Positions 7,363 to 15,987 are shown, numbered from the stretch's first letter. The stretch: 64,000 bases of DNA from Dinoroseobacter sp049800835 (GCF_049800835.1 NZ_JBNAFU010000005.1:186001-250000); one strand, 5' to 3'. Translations and numbers: made by a program. The notes: generated by a model from the letters alone, not told the origin.

Positions 7363-8814
7363 GTGACTCCGATCTCAATCGCTGCTGTTTTAGGAATTTT
7401 CTTGCTCGTAGTGTTTTTTGCTACAGGTATGGGGAGATTTACACCTAACCCATCATATTCAAACTATTTTTTAGCATCACGGTCGGTCGACAAGTCGACA
7501 AACTCGGCTTCCTACATCGCCAGATTCACCTCACTTGCAACCGTCCTCGGGTTTTTTTTGATTTTTTCTAGATTTGATGGCCTTTTCCTTTTAGTAGCTC
7601 CAATAACTGTTTTTTTAGGTATTTATATTTTTGTTTGGATTATGCGGAGATACATTTTTCTTCGCGACGACGCGGGGCAACCATTTTCGTCTATGAGCGC
7701 AATGGTAGGTGACTTTTATGGGTCTACCACAATCGGCCGCATTGCGTCTTCCATTTCGATATTTACTGTTTTTTGCATTTTGCTGATTGAGCTTTACGTT
7801 GGGGTTCAGATACTAAGTCTATTTATCGAAGATACGGATCCTCTAATTCCAATATCTATGATAATAATAAGTATACCTGTATTTCTTTATGTGTGCGCCG
7901 GAGGTCTCGAAACGGTTGTGGTTACTGATAAGCTTCAGTCAAGCTTAATGTGGTTATTTGTTATTGCGCTTCTAGTATATGTTTTGGCGACTGGCTCACT
8001 TACAGTTGAAAAAGCACTGCCGCGACCAGCAATCAGCGAAGGTGTCTTCTTACTTCCGTATGCACTTCTCGCTAATATTATGGTTGTGAACATATTTTTA
8101 TTCCCTACGCTCTACTCAACTTGGCAGATGCGGTTCGCCTCTCAATCTGACGACGATTTTGTAGCGGGAACGATGCGCGGAGCTCTAGGAGTTACATTTC
8201 TCTGGTTTGCACTGGTGCTTTGCGGTATCGGCCTTGGTTCGTTTCTTCCAGGCGAAGTAATGTCGATAGCGGAGCTCGCGCAAGCACTGGCAAATGCTGA
8301 AGACTTCCTTGTTAAATGGCTACTGTTTCCACTTTTTTTCGCTGCAAGCTTATCTGCCCTTTTCAGCACAGCTGACAGCGCAATTGTACCGATCGTACAA
8401 AGCTGTTACGATATAGCGAGGAAGCGAGAACGAAGCTTTTCGAGGCTCTTGGCGATCTCATTAACAATAGTTCTTTTGATAGTTTGTATCTTTGTCTACA
8501 TACTCGTATTTGGCATTCTCAATTATAATTTCATCAATTTTCTTTTCTCTGTATTTGCATTTGCAATATCAATCGCCCCAATTATTCTTTGGATGTTCCT
8601 TTACCCTAAAGACCCTTTTTCTAAGAGCCGCGCCAACTTCTTTGCATTATTTGCAGTTTTAGGATTTATTGTTGCTTTGGCAGTTTCATCGTATGGCAAC
8701 TTATTGAGCAATGCCGCGCTTGTCCAATTAAGTGCGCCGATCGCACTTCTTGTTGCGCTTCTTGGCCCTGGCATCTCGATGTTGGTACATGGGAGCGGAA
8801 ACGCTAGAGACTAA
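7363..8814 (+). CDS. SSS-family sodium/solute symporter-like membrane protein
   Basis: A 483-residue protein with about 12-13 hydrophobic segments. It carries SSS-family marks: YFLASRSVDKSTNSASYIA near residues 35-53 (the usual ASRS and first-helix region) and YVCAGGLETVVVTDKLQ around residues 176-192, the family signature. Start GTG 7363 follows AGGTGA closely. Codons are AT-rich, unlike the neighbouring genes, which points to recent transfer. Its stop overlaps the next start (TAATG). Together with the CDPS gene downstream it suggests transport of a cyclodipeptide, an amino acid or a derived signal; the substrate is unknown. Confidence 0.75.
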   Translation: MTPISIAAVLGIFLLVVFFATGMGRFTPNPSYSNYFLASRSVDKSTNSASYIARFTSLATVLGFFLIFSRFDGLFLLVAPITVFLGIYIFVWIMRRYIFLRDDAGQPFSSMSAMVGDFYGSTTIGRIASSISIFTVFCILLIELYVGVQILSLFIEDTDPLIPISMIIISIPVFLYVCAGGLETVVVTDKLQSSLMWLFVIALLVYVLATGSLTVEKALPRPAISEGVFLLPYALLANIMVVNIFLFPTLYSTWQMRFASQSDDDFVAGTMRGALGVTFLWFALVLCGIGLGSFLPGEVMSIAELAQALANAEDFLVKWLLFPLFFAASLSALFSTADSAIVPIVQSCYDIARKRERSFSRLLAISLTIVLLIVCIFVYILVFGILNYNFINFLFSVFAFAISIAPIILWMFLYPKDPFSKSRANFFALFAVLGFIVALAVSSYGNLLSNAALVQLSAPIALLVALLGPGISMLVHGSGNARD

Positions 8815-9344
8815 TGCTGAAATTTTTTTCTGAGATTCCGGTGGGCGCGTTGCTTTGGTGTGTGATGATGCCTGGGATGCTTTTTCTAAGAAGTCAGAAC
8901 ATTTTCTCTTTGCTCAGGAGTATACAGTTCCACAAAACCAACCAGTACTTTAGCTACAAAGACATTCAGCGCCTTCACGCCTCAGATAAAAAGTCTGTCA
9001 TTGAGGGCTATTCGGTTACCTTTTCGTCAATTATGCGGCATGCGTTCTATACGCAGCCCGTACTTTTGTTTTGCTATGCAAGTGCATCTATCTTTTATTT
9101 GGGCGAAGGCTTTTCATTCGTAGCTAAATTCCTTATCGATAAAGGATTGCTACAGTTGAACTATGATCCTAGTTTTGCAACCTATCTATCCGGGTTTGGC
9201 AATGTATCGTTAGGCGCGTTTTTTGTGATATACTGGACATCAGGCTTGATCATGCTATTTTTCCGCACCAAGTGGGGGCAAGAGAACAGCGCAGCCGTAT
9301 TTCTCGCTTCTGCTCCCTTTTTTTGCAAGAATACAAAGCTTTAA
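8814..9344 (+). CDS. membrane protein of unknown function in the CDPS cassette
   Basis: A 176-residue protein, coupled to the symporter by a TAATG overlap. Hydrophobic segments lie near residues 8-27, 80-97 and 130-152, with a weaker one at the C-terminus; between the first two is a basic, Tyr/His/Lys-rich loop (FHKTNQYFSYKDIQRLHASD). I do not recognise the family, and no catalytic motif is evident. It shares the AT-rich composition of its neighbours and ends one base before the CDPS start. It could be a partner of the transporter or an enzyme acting on the cyclodipeptide in the membrane. Confidence 0.65.
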   Translation: MLKFFSEIPVGALLWCVMMPGMLFLRSQNIFSLLRSIQFHKTNQYFSYKDIQRLHASDKKSVIEGYSVTFSSIMRHAFYTQPVLLFCYASASIFYLGEGFSFVAKFLIDKGLLQLNYDPSFATYLSGFGNVSLGAFFVIYWTSGLIMLFFRTKWGQENSAAVFLASAPFFCKNTKL

Positions 9345-9345
9345 T

Positions 9346-9999
9346 ATGCTCGACATCTTTCCCTCAAATTCCATATTTTGTCCAATAAGTGTTGGGAACC
9401 CGTTCTTTAGCAGAAGAAACATTCAAGCTCTTTTTTCTTGGGCAAAGAAGAATGATGCACATCTTTCTATAGTTATTTTTGATAGCCTTCGCGTACTGAC
9501 AAATTTAATACAGGGTAGAGAGCTCGACAAATCAGAGGCATTGGCGAGAACAGCGTCGAAGGAAACTGCGCGGATGATTGAAAAAATAAGCCACCGCGAC
9601 GAAGTTGATGTTACGATTAAATTTTCATCGGAACTACTTTTAGACACAGAAGTATTACTGACTAAGGAAAGGATCAGAAAATGGTCGATTGGAAACGACG
9701 CAGCTTTTCAAAAAATTCAAGAGATTTCCGATCGCACTTTTCAGAGACTTGGGTTGAACAATAATCAGAAGAACAAGATTATCCAGTTTGAGTATCTTGT
9801 AGAAGAAAGCGCTATCGCCCTTTGTATGGTAGAAAAAAGTGAAATTGAGTTTGAGCTGTACCCTCGAAACGAGGATGGTCTAATAGACTTTCTATTTAGG
9901 AGTGATGGTAAGGGCTTTCTGCAGAGATCTAAACTGCTTGGTGGGCGAAAATTCAAAACCTGGCAGACTGCTGGAATTGAATATGCTGATAATAATTAA
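9346..9999 (+). CDS. tRNA-dependent cyclodipeptide synthase (CDPS) homologue
   Basis: A 217-residue protein matching the CDPS plan, compared with AlbC (239 residues) from memory. Residues 13-22 are PISVGNPFFS (AlbC: GISAGNSYFS), with nucleophile Ser15 equivalent to Ser37. SLRVLTNLIQGRELDKSEAL matches the second pocket helix. Tyr150 and Glu154 (EYLVEESAIAL) match the catalytic Tyr178/Glu182. Tyr172-Pro173 match positions 202-203. CDPSs divert two aminoacyl-tRNAs into a diketopiperazine. No oxidase, P450 or methyltransferase follows. A weak start context and tight spacing suggest coupled translation. Confidence 0.82.
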   Translation: MLDIFPSNSIFCPISVGNPFFSRRNIQALFSWAKKNDAHLSIVIFDSLRVLTNLIQGRELDKSEALARTASKETARMIEKISHRDEVDVTIKFSSELLLDTEVLLTKERIRKWSIGNDAAFQKIQEISDRTFQRLGLNNNQKNKIIQFEYLVEESAIALCMVEKSEIEFELYPRNEDGLIDFLFRSDGKGFLQRSKLLGGRKFKTWQTAGIEYADNN

Positions 10000-10000
10000 T

Positions 10001-10020
10001 ACCGCTCTCAGGCGGTTTTT
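10001..10020 (+). terminator. rho-independent terminator after the CDPS cassette
   Basis: ACCGC at 10001-10005 and GCGGT at 10012-10016 form a short stem with the loop TCTCAG, followed by a run of T. It begins two bases after the CDPS stop and defines the right end of the three-gene cassette, separating it from the recombinase gene downstream. Confidence 0.7.
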
Positions 10021-10072
10021 GTTGTACTTGACCGCTTTTGTATAGAACCGGCCATGTTACACTAAGGGGCGT

Positions 10073-10705
10073 ATGGCAGCGCAACGCCCAAAGCCCCAAC
10101 CAGCCCGTACCTCCAACGACAGTTTTCGGCCAAGTTTCGACGCTAGCGCGCCAGTTGACGTCCACGCCCGACCAAAAGTTGATTACCTCACCGAAAACGA
10201 AGTGATGAAGTTGATCGCGGGTGCAAAGCATTCGCGAAATCCTGAGCGTGACCAACTGTTGATCTTCATGCTCTTCCGGCATGGGTACCGCGAGAGTGAA
10301 GCGATCATGGCAAGGCGCGATTGGATTGATCTGGAAAAGGCGGTGATCTGGGTTGAGCGCTTGAAGCGGGGGATGAGCCGATATCACCCGTTGGCGGGTG
10401 ACGAGCTACGTCGGGTGCGGAAGTTCCTTCGGGCTCGCAACGACGATTTGCCCTGGCTATTCGTCTCCGAGCGTTGTCAGCCCTTGTCACCGAGGTCAGT
10501 GCGCCGGATTCTGGCCGAAGCTGCCAAAGCCGCCAAGCTGCGACATGTCCATCCACATATGCTGCGACACTCTTGCGGTTTTCATCTACGAGAGCGCGGA
10601 CACGACATTCGTATGATCCAAGAGTATTTGGGACACGCATCAATCACGAGTACGCAGCTGTACACAAGGTTGTCAGCGAAAGCGTTTGATGCATTGTGGC
10701 GGTGA
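10073..10705 (+). CDS. short tyrosine recombinase (FimB/XerD-type catalytic domain)
   Basis: A 210-residue protein consisting almost only of the catalytic domain. The active-site set is present: Arg in HGYRESEA, Lys in LKRGMSRYHPL, HPHMLRHSCG (His-x-x-Arg-His), LGHASI, and the Tyr nucleophile in STQLYTRLS. The N-terminal core-binding domain is mostly missing, as in the FimB/FimE inversion recombinases. AAGGGG at 10064-10069 precedes ATG 10073. It may move the cassette or element, or resolve or invert DNA; no obvious paired inversion site was found nearby. Confidence 0.85.
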   Translation: MAAQRPKPQPARTSNDSFRPSFDASAPVDVHARPKVDYLTENEVMKLIAGAKHSRNPERDQLLIFMLFRHGYRESEAIMARRDWIDLEKAVIWVERLKRGMSRYHPLAGDELRRVRKFLRARNDDLPWLFVSERCQPLSPRSVRRILAEAAKAAKLRHVHPHMLRHSCGFHLRERGHDIRMIQEYLGHASITSTQLYTRLSAKAFDALWR

Positions 10706-10793
10706 TGGCCGTTATCGGGCAGTAAACATGACGCTGTGGTGCTGCGCCCGCAAGCCCGCAAAGCCGACGAGTAGCATTGGCCCGTAAACGAAC

Positions 10794-11333
10794 TCAGCAC
10801 TGTGGCTCAGCGAAGCCTATGAAGTCCCGCGCGGCTCCATCGACTCGAAAGTCCTCCATTTGACGCTGCACGAAGACCTGAATCTCGGTTCTAGGATCAT
10901 CTCCAAATTCGGAGAAAGTCTGAGCGAGCCGACGAACCTCTTTAGCCAACTCCGGGCCGGCGTCTGTCTGACCTCCAGAAATGTGCCAAGCCTCGACATC
11001 CTCAATTATCCAGGTGAAGGAAACGTCCGACGGGCACCCATTGACGATGATTGGTTCGGGCAGGTTATATTCTCGCTGGATGAAGGCCGAGTATACGTGA
11101 ACTTCCTGCGTCCGTGCATCGAACTGATGCAGACCTGGTTTCAAAGTTTCTATCACCTGACCATCGCTGACAAGGACGCCCATCTCGTACGGCTCAACAG
11201 TCGCAAACGAAGGTAGTCGCGATAAGTAAAACCATATGGCTGCAAGTGTCGCCAAAACGGTTAGTGCTATCAATGCACTGCGAAACACCGGGTTCTCTCC
11301 TATTCGATTGGACTCCGCCTCCCAGAGCGCCAT
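10794..11333 (-). CDS. membrane-anchored SPFH/band-7-like protein
   Basis: A 179-residue protein with one hydrophobic segment (about residues 18-39), followed by a domain reminiscent of the HflC/prohibitin SPFH domain: VEPYEMGVLVSDGQVIETLK, PGLHQF, and later VSFTWIIEDVEAW. It is much shorter than HflC and lacks the long coiled coil, ending in FIGFAEPQC. SPFH proteins form membrane scaffolds. It is flanked by mobile-element genes and is transcribed alone. The assignment rests on pattern resemblance only. Confidence 0.5.
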   Translation of the reverse strand: MALWEAESNRIGENPVFRSALIALTVLATLAAIWFYLSRLPSFATVEPYEMGVLVSDGQVIETLKPGLHQFDARTQEVHVYSAFIQREYNLPEPIIVNGCPSDVSFTWIIEDVEAWHISGGQTDAGPELAKEVRRLAQTFSEFGDDPRTEIQVFVQRQMEDFRVDGAARDFIGFAEPQC

Positions 11334-11672
11334 GACAGAAGATCGTGTCGTTCAAATGGCCAAAGCTTGAGCGTAGAGCACTTAACTAGAGCTTTCCACA
11401 TATGCGCCGAAACCCGTTGAGGGTTCTTAGACGGACCGCAGACGTGCTGCGACATAACCGCTATCCGACGCGCCGAAAGTCCACCCGGATGCGGCGTTCA
11501 CAGCCTACATAGCTGCTATCCGCTGCCTTCAAACAGTCAGAGGTTTGGGGGATTGATTGGGTGCAGCGGAGCCCTGTGCCCAAATGGCAAAATCAGTGAC
11601 TGTCAAGTATAGGCATAATGCGCGATTATGCAGGCAAACACTGGAAGTCATGCCGACCCAGAAAGGCAAACA
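11334..11672. other. noncoding stretch upstream of the DGQHR-like gene
   Basis: No supported gene. The right end has CATAAT at about 11615-11620, which could be a -10 element for the downstream operon, and AAAGG next to the ATG at 11673. Nothing else of note was seen. Confidence 0.4.
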
Positions 11673-12884
11673 ATGACGATTGACCACACAGTTCTGCATG
11701 ACCAACGGGTCAAATGCACTTCAATTATGACGGCCATGACCGTTAGCGATTACATTGATCTGGTGGACTCTGCCTATCAAAAGCGTGGCGGGTTGGCTCA
11801 TCAGCGGGATGCACTCAAGACCACGACGGCCCGAAGAATTCGTTCTCGGATGGTCGATGACATCGTCAAAGGGGCGGTTTTGCCGCCGGTTGTTGTCGGC
11901 GTCGTCGCCAACAATGACTTCATCACGTCTATCCAGAAAAATTCGACTGCCGACACGGTTTCGGCAATCAGTAGTGATTATTCTGAGGCTCTTTCAATTA
12001 TTGACGGTATGCAGCGTACGACTGCGCTACTGGAAGCTTTGGACCGAGAGCGCGACAGCGTCGAGGGGCGCCCTATGCGGGTCGAGTTCTGGATCGCTGA
12101 TACAACGGAAAGCCTCATATATAGAATGCTGGTCCTTAACACAGGACAAGTGCCTTGGAACCTGAGCCGCCAGCTTCAAGTCGTCTATGCGCCGTTGATC
12201 GAGGAGATGAAAGATCTGGTCAAATTTGAGCGTGTTCTGGACACAAACGCAGGCGAAAGGAGGTCAAAAGCGGGAGAGTATGCTCCAGATAATTTGGTCG
12301 AGCTTTACATCGCCTTTGGCCTTCGAAAGACCGACATTGATACTCAAGAGACATTGGCAGACGAGTTTTCGCGGCTTGATATGACCGAGGCGCTCTCTTC
12401 GCACCAGTACCGGGACTTTTTCTATCCAGTTGTTCAAATGATGGTCGATCTGGACAAGGCCTTCTCTAGGTTTGATGCAGACATCGAAGCTGCCATCGCG
12501 GCTCAGGTAGATGACACTGCCCAGAAATTGAAAAAGGGACGTAGCATCTTCGATAGCAAACCGGCGCGGATTGGTTTTGTTGTTGCTGCAGCAACCACAA
12601 TTCTTGGCCGTGTTGGCATGGAGCAAGATGACGACCCAGATGCAACGAATACAAAGTTGGCAGAAATTCAGAGCAATCTTGAGGCGCTGATAGACAAGCT
12701 AGACGGCTACGGAAGCGATGAACTTCAAACGTTCCTAAAGCTGGATGTTCTTTCTGAGCGCCTATACGGACAGAAGCGGTCCGCAGTTGGTCGCTACGAA
12801 AGAGCGTTTTTCGACTCTGCCTTCAAAGTCCTGTTTGAAGAGGACTTTAAGGTTCCAAGTATGGAGCCATGTTGGCGGGCCTAG
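11673..12884 (+). CDS. DGQHR/ParB-like (DndB- or DUF262-type) protein
   Basis: A 403-residue protein from ATG 11673 (AAAGG six bases upstream); an earlier in-frame ATG at 11628 lacks a ribosome site. The N-terminal half has RRIRSRMVDDIVKGAVLPPV and IIDGMQRTTALLEAL (DGMQR at residues 111-115), the ParB-fold pattern seen in DUF262 nucleases and DGQHR/DndB proteins, then VLNTGQVPWNLSRQLQ, also DGQHR-like. Such proteins occur in phage-defence or DNA-modification loci. It overlaps the next gene. Neighbouring restriction-modification genes point to defence; the biochemical role is unproven. Confidence 0.6.
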   Translation: MTIDHTVLHDQRVKCTSIMTAMTVSDYIDLVDSAYQKRGGLAHQRDALKTTTARRIRSRMVDDIVKGAVLPPVVVGVVANNDFITSIQKNSTADTVSAISSDYSEALSIIDGMQRTTALLEALDRERDSVEGRPMRVEFWIADTTESLIYRMLVLNTGQVPWNLSRQLQVVYAPLIEEMKDLVKFERVLDTNAGERRSKAGEYAPDNLVELYIAFGLRKTDIDTQETLADEFSRLDMTEALSSHQYRDFFYPVVQMMVDLDKAFSRFDADIEAAIAAQVDDTAQKLKKGRSIFDSKPARIGFVVAAATTILGRVGMEQDDDPDATNTKLAEIQSNLEALIDKLDGYGSDELQTFLKLDVLSERLYGQKRSAVGRYERAFFDSAFKVLFEEDFKVPSMEPCWRA

Positions 12885-13966
12885 GCATGGCCAATCGTTC
12901 CCGAATCCAGATGAGCCAACAGATTTTTGCGCGTTTGATCGCGCATGCGAGTGATAGCGGCGTCCCAATACTCGGCGCCGACCAAGCGAGATGGATACGC
13001 AGGCTCAGCGACGCCGACGCTTTACTGATGGCTGAGGCCGATGTCTTGGGCTATCAGCAGATCACCAGACAGATCAGGGCAATCCACTTTGAGCATGACG
13101 CTGTGCGCTATTTTGCTGTCTTGGGGATCGGTGAGGCAGAAAGCCTTCCAGATGGATTGACGCCGACTGAACTCACTCCAGGCACTCTTGCAGTGGCACT
13201 AACGCAATCGGACATCCATCCGAGTGCAAGGGGCTTAGAAATTCTGGAAGCCATTGGCGACTTACATGGAGGAGTCGAAGGCTTCGACGGATACGAACTG
13301 GCGGCTATCACTAACCTTTTTCCAAGCATTGAGATTTTTGAAGCGGACCAGAATTACGAGTACACCGCAAATGTGGTCCGCGTCCTTGGGGCGCTGACAG
13401 CACGGTCCTATGCCGATGGTCCGATAGCTCCCTCAGGCACAACGTTGAACAAGGTCGCTGACATTTTTCAATCAGGCTCAGAGTACGTTCCGTTCGAAAA
13501 TGTCCTGCAAGGCATGTTGTCGATTTCCTGGGGGGGGTTCTTTCTGGAACTCTATCGCTCGATCGAACAGCTCTATGCGGTTCCCAGGCTCGCCGCCCTT
13601 GTCGAGGCGTGGCCTACCACCCTGCCCTACCGCAGCATAGCTGACTTGTTGGAGAGCCACCTTGCTTGGCGCCCAAAGGAAGACGACGCGTTAGCCAAAA
13701 TTATTGCTGAATGTGACGACACGATAGTCGCCCCACTGAGAGAAAGTTTCTCAGGTCATCGGGATGGCGATCAGGAGATTACCGCAGAAAAAATCGCGGC
13801 AGACATATACAAAGTCCGAAACGGCTTGGTCCATTTCCGCGCAGCTTTAGGAACAGTTCAGCGCACCGATGAAAACTGGGACGATATGATTTCGGCAATG
13901 CTCGATCTCGTCAAAGACGTTTACCGGCGCCATGGTGCCCGCTTCAACTTGGAACCAGAAGCGTAG
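12869..13966 (+). CDS. hypothetical protein with a C-terminal HEPN-like RX4H motif
   Basis: A 365-residue protein overlapping the upstream gene by 16 bases; ATG 12887 is an alternative start. Residues 1-300 are helical without a recognised domain. Near the C-terminus, YKVRNGLVHFRAAL holds Arg317 and His322, the RX4H motif of HEPN ribonuclease domains. HEPN toxins cut RNA in many defence and toxin-antitoxin systems. The pairing with a DGQHR/ParB-like protein would then be a two-gene defence unit. No other HEPN features can be confirmed by eye. Confidence 0.6.
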   Translation: MLAGLGMANRSRIQMSQQIFARLIAHASDSGVPILGADQARWIRRLSDADALLMAEADVLGYQQITRQIRAIHFEHDAVRYFAVLGIGEAESLPDGLTPTELTPGTLAVALTQSDIHPSARGLEILEAIGDLHGGVEGFDGYELAAITNLFPSIEIFEADQNYEYTANVVRVLGALTARSYADGPIAPSGTTLNKVADIFQSGSEYVPFENVLQGMLSISWGGFFLELYRSIEQLYAVPRLAALVEAWPTTLPYRSIADLLESHLAWRPKEDDALAKIIAECDDTIVAPLRESFSGHRDGDQEITAEKIAADIYKVRNGLVHFRAALGTVQRTDENWDDMISAMLDLVKDVYRRHGARFNLEPEA

Positions 13967-13972
13967 TCAATC

Positions 13973-14833
13973 CTAAGAGCGACGGATGGGGGTAGGCTTT
14001 GACTCTCTGCGGATTCTGCCGTCCCTTACAATCTTTGTTGTTCTTACCAAATCGACCCCATTCATGGCCGCTTCGAAATGGGCTTTGTTCAGTTCGTTTT
14101 CATCGCCCCCAAAACAACGATGCATTGCATAAAGAATACCAACGTCATTGATGTTTTGCGGACGTGGGTTCGGATTGTTCCGAGGACTCGGGATCGTGCC
14201 AGGAAAGAGATAGATGCATGGCGGCGGTAGCCTATATGGACCCACTTCAGAAATGCGGTCTTCTCTACCAGCGATTTTTGGGCAGACGCGTGCTGCGGTT
14301 CCGCACAGCCAGTCCCAGACGACCACGCCGTCCACCCGCTTTTCCTCGGCAATAATATCTGCGGAGAAGCGAGTGTGGATGCCAGACCAGACGTTGTGTC
14401 GAGGATCGGCACCCTTATTTTGGCAGACGCTCCACACAATGAACTCGTTTGCATGAGGAGGTCGGGCAGAGATGTTTGTGTTGTTCCCGTCTAGGCAGCC
14501 CTTCAGCTCGATGGCCGCAATTTTTCCATCGTTCAGCGTAACCGAATAGTCATGCCTATTGGAGCCACCGGCTTCGATCCATTCCTGAATGAAACCGCCA
14601 TCCTGCATGTGATTGAGGATGTGCTTCACGAAGGTCTTCTTTTCCCCCATGGACGCGGAGATTTGACCTCGGACTCGCTGGATTGAACCTTCAAATATCC
14701 CGCTATCGTAGAAGTCTTGCTCGGTCATACCAAAGGGATCGAGACGATGCGCTTGTGTCTTCAAGACCTCTGAAAATTGCTCGATGCGCTCTGTAAGCTG
14801 AGGGTCTTTCTGACACGGTATCTCGTCGTTCAT
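13973..14833 (-). CDS. type II restriction endonuclease (PD-(D/E)XK type)
   Basis: A 286-residue protein with a nuclease-like core: Asp95 (NRHDYSVTL), then Glu109-x-Lys111 (KIAAIELKG), matching D...ExK. Its ATG overlaps the stop of the C5 methyltransferase gene (ATGA), the usual layout of a restriction-modification pair with the methyltransferase first. The family could not be named and the recognition site is unknown. The gene converges with the HEPN-like gene, leaving only 6 bases between their stops. Roughly typical length for a type II enzyme. Confidence 0.7.
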   Translation of the reverse strand: MNDEIPCQKDPQLTERIEQFSEVLKTQAHRLDPFGMTEQDFYDSGIFEGSIQRVRGQISASMGEKKTFVKHILNHMQDGGFIQEWIEAGGSNRHDYSVTLNDGKIAAIELKGCLDGNNTNISARPPHANEFIVWSVCQNKGADPRHNVWSGIHTRFSADIIAEEKRVDGVVVWDWLCGTAARVCPKIAGREDRISEVGPYRLPPPCIYLFPGTIPSPRNNPNPRPQNINDVGILYAMHRCFGGDENELNKAHFEAAMNGVDLVRTTKIVRDGRIRRESKPTPIRRS

Positions 14834-15987
14834 GTTGCCTTCGCTTTGGGTGCCTTTGCTGGTGGCCTTGAGGCGCGCGCGCTCTTAACTACCGGTTCCA
14901 AAATGTGTTTTGCAATGTATCGCACAACTGGAACAGCAACGCCATCACCAGTCAAATGATAGGCTTCGTTGTATGCCTGAGGCAGCTCGTAGCTGTCGGG
15001 TAAACCCATCAAGCGGGCCGTCTCGCGTGTGGAGATCAGCCGTGAACGGATACGCTCGCCATCCACCACGAGAATGAGCTGGCGAGACGATCCGCCTGCG
15101 GGTGTTCTTAGGCACCCCGCAACGTCATCAAAGCGCACTTCTGCGCGTTGAACCTTGATGCCGTGGTGATAGCGCGTGCGTTTGTAGACACCACCAACCA
15201 TAACAACACCAGCAGCCTTAGCCGTTTCGACTTTGGCCAGGTTAACATCACTCATCATGGACAATAGTGCCCGCGTTTCAGCAACCGTATGCCATTTGAC
15301 TGATGCAGGCTTTGCCTCGATTACATCGGCGAAACGCATCTCGCGCTTCGGTGGCTTTGGCATCCGCCACCATAGCCAAGACTTCTTTAGAGGTTCCGGG
15401 AGTTGGCTGTGCGCTTTCTTCAATGCAGCCGTGTGCCACGGTGCCGTTGGCTCCGGACCGGTCTTCAATGGTTCCACGCTCTTTTCAATAGCGATCACAA
15501 ATAGTCTTGGCCGGGATTGCGGGACAAAATGTGAAGCGTCGGCGATGAACGCGCCATACCGATAGCCCAGGTTGTCCAGCGCTTCGCAGATGGCGGTGAA
15601 ATCCGCACCCTTATGTGAGGTCAGAGTTCCGACAACATTCTCGACCGCAATCACGGTTGGGGCGCGCCCTGCCATCTTCAATTCTTCGAGCTGTGCAATG
15701 AAAGGCCAGAAGGTTCCCGAGCGGTCGCCGCGTAGCCCTGCCCCACCACCCGCTAGAGAAAGGTCCTGGCAGGGGAACGAACCCCACACGAGGTCAGCGT
15801 GTCCGGGAAGATCCTCGAGACCAATGTTGCGGATGTCGTCCACGATCATCTCGCCATTGCCCCAGTTCTTCTTGTAAGTTACGCCCTTCTTCAGGTCGAA
15901 GTCGTTGGCGAACTCGCACTTCCAGCCTTCGCCCAATCCTGCACGCGCCATGCCTCCACCAGCAAAAAATTCGTAAAATTTGTGCAT
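14830..15987 (-). CDS. DNA cytosine-5 methyltransferase (Dcm-like)
   Basis: A 385-residue protein from ATG at 15987; a longer in-frame start is possible. It has motif I FFAGGG (residues 7-12), the catalytic PCQ motif (residues 72-74, FPCQDLS), ENV (116-118) and QSRPR (157-161). A variable region precedes a C-terminal segment with IRSRLISTRETARLMGLPD and GDGVAVPVVRYIAKHI, the family closing motifs. It transfers a methyl group from SAM to cytosine in its target sequence, protecting the host from the coupled endonuclease. Start upstream context is GGGCGG-like rather than a strong site. Confidence 0.9.
   Translation of the reverse strand: MHKFYEFFAGGGMARAGLGEGWKCEFANDFDLKKGVTYKKNWGNGEMIVDDIRNIGLEDLPGHADLVWGSFPCQDLSLAGGGAGLRGDRSGTFWPFIAQLEELKMAGRAPTVIAVENVVGTLTSHKGADFTAICEALDNLGYRYGAFIADASHFVPQSRPRLFVIAIEKSVEPLKTGPEPTAPWHTAALKKAHSQLPEPLKKSWLWWRMPKPPKREMRFADVIEAKPASVKWHTVAETRALLSMMSDVNLAKVETAKAAGVVMVGGVYKRTRYHHGIKVQRAEVRFDDVAGCLRTPAGGSSRQLILVVDGERIRSRLISTRETARLMGLPDSYELPQAYNEAYHLTGDGVAVPVVRYIAKHILEPVVKSARASRPPAKAPKAKAT

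Noticed and set aside
10028..10063. Promoter-like TTGACC and TACACT upstream of the tyrosine recombinase
   Set aside because: The spacing of 24 bases is too long for a sigma-70 promoter and nearer pairs are weak.
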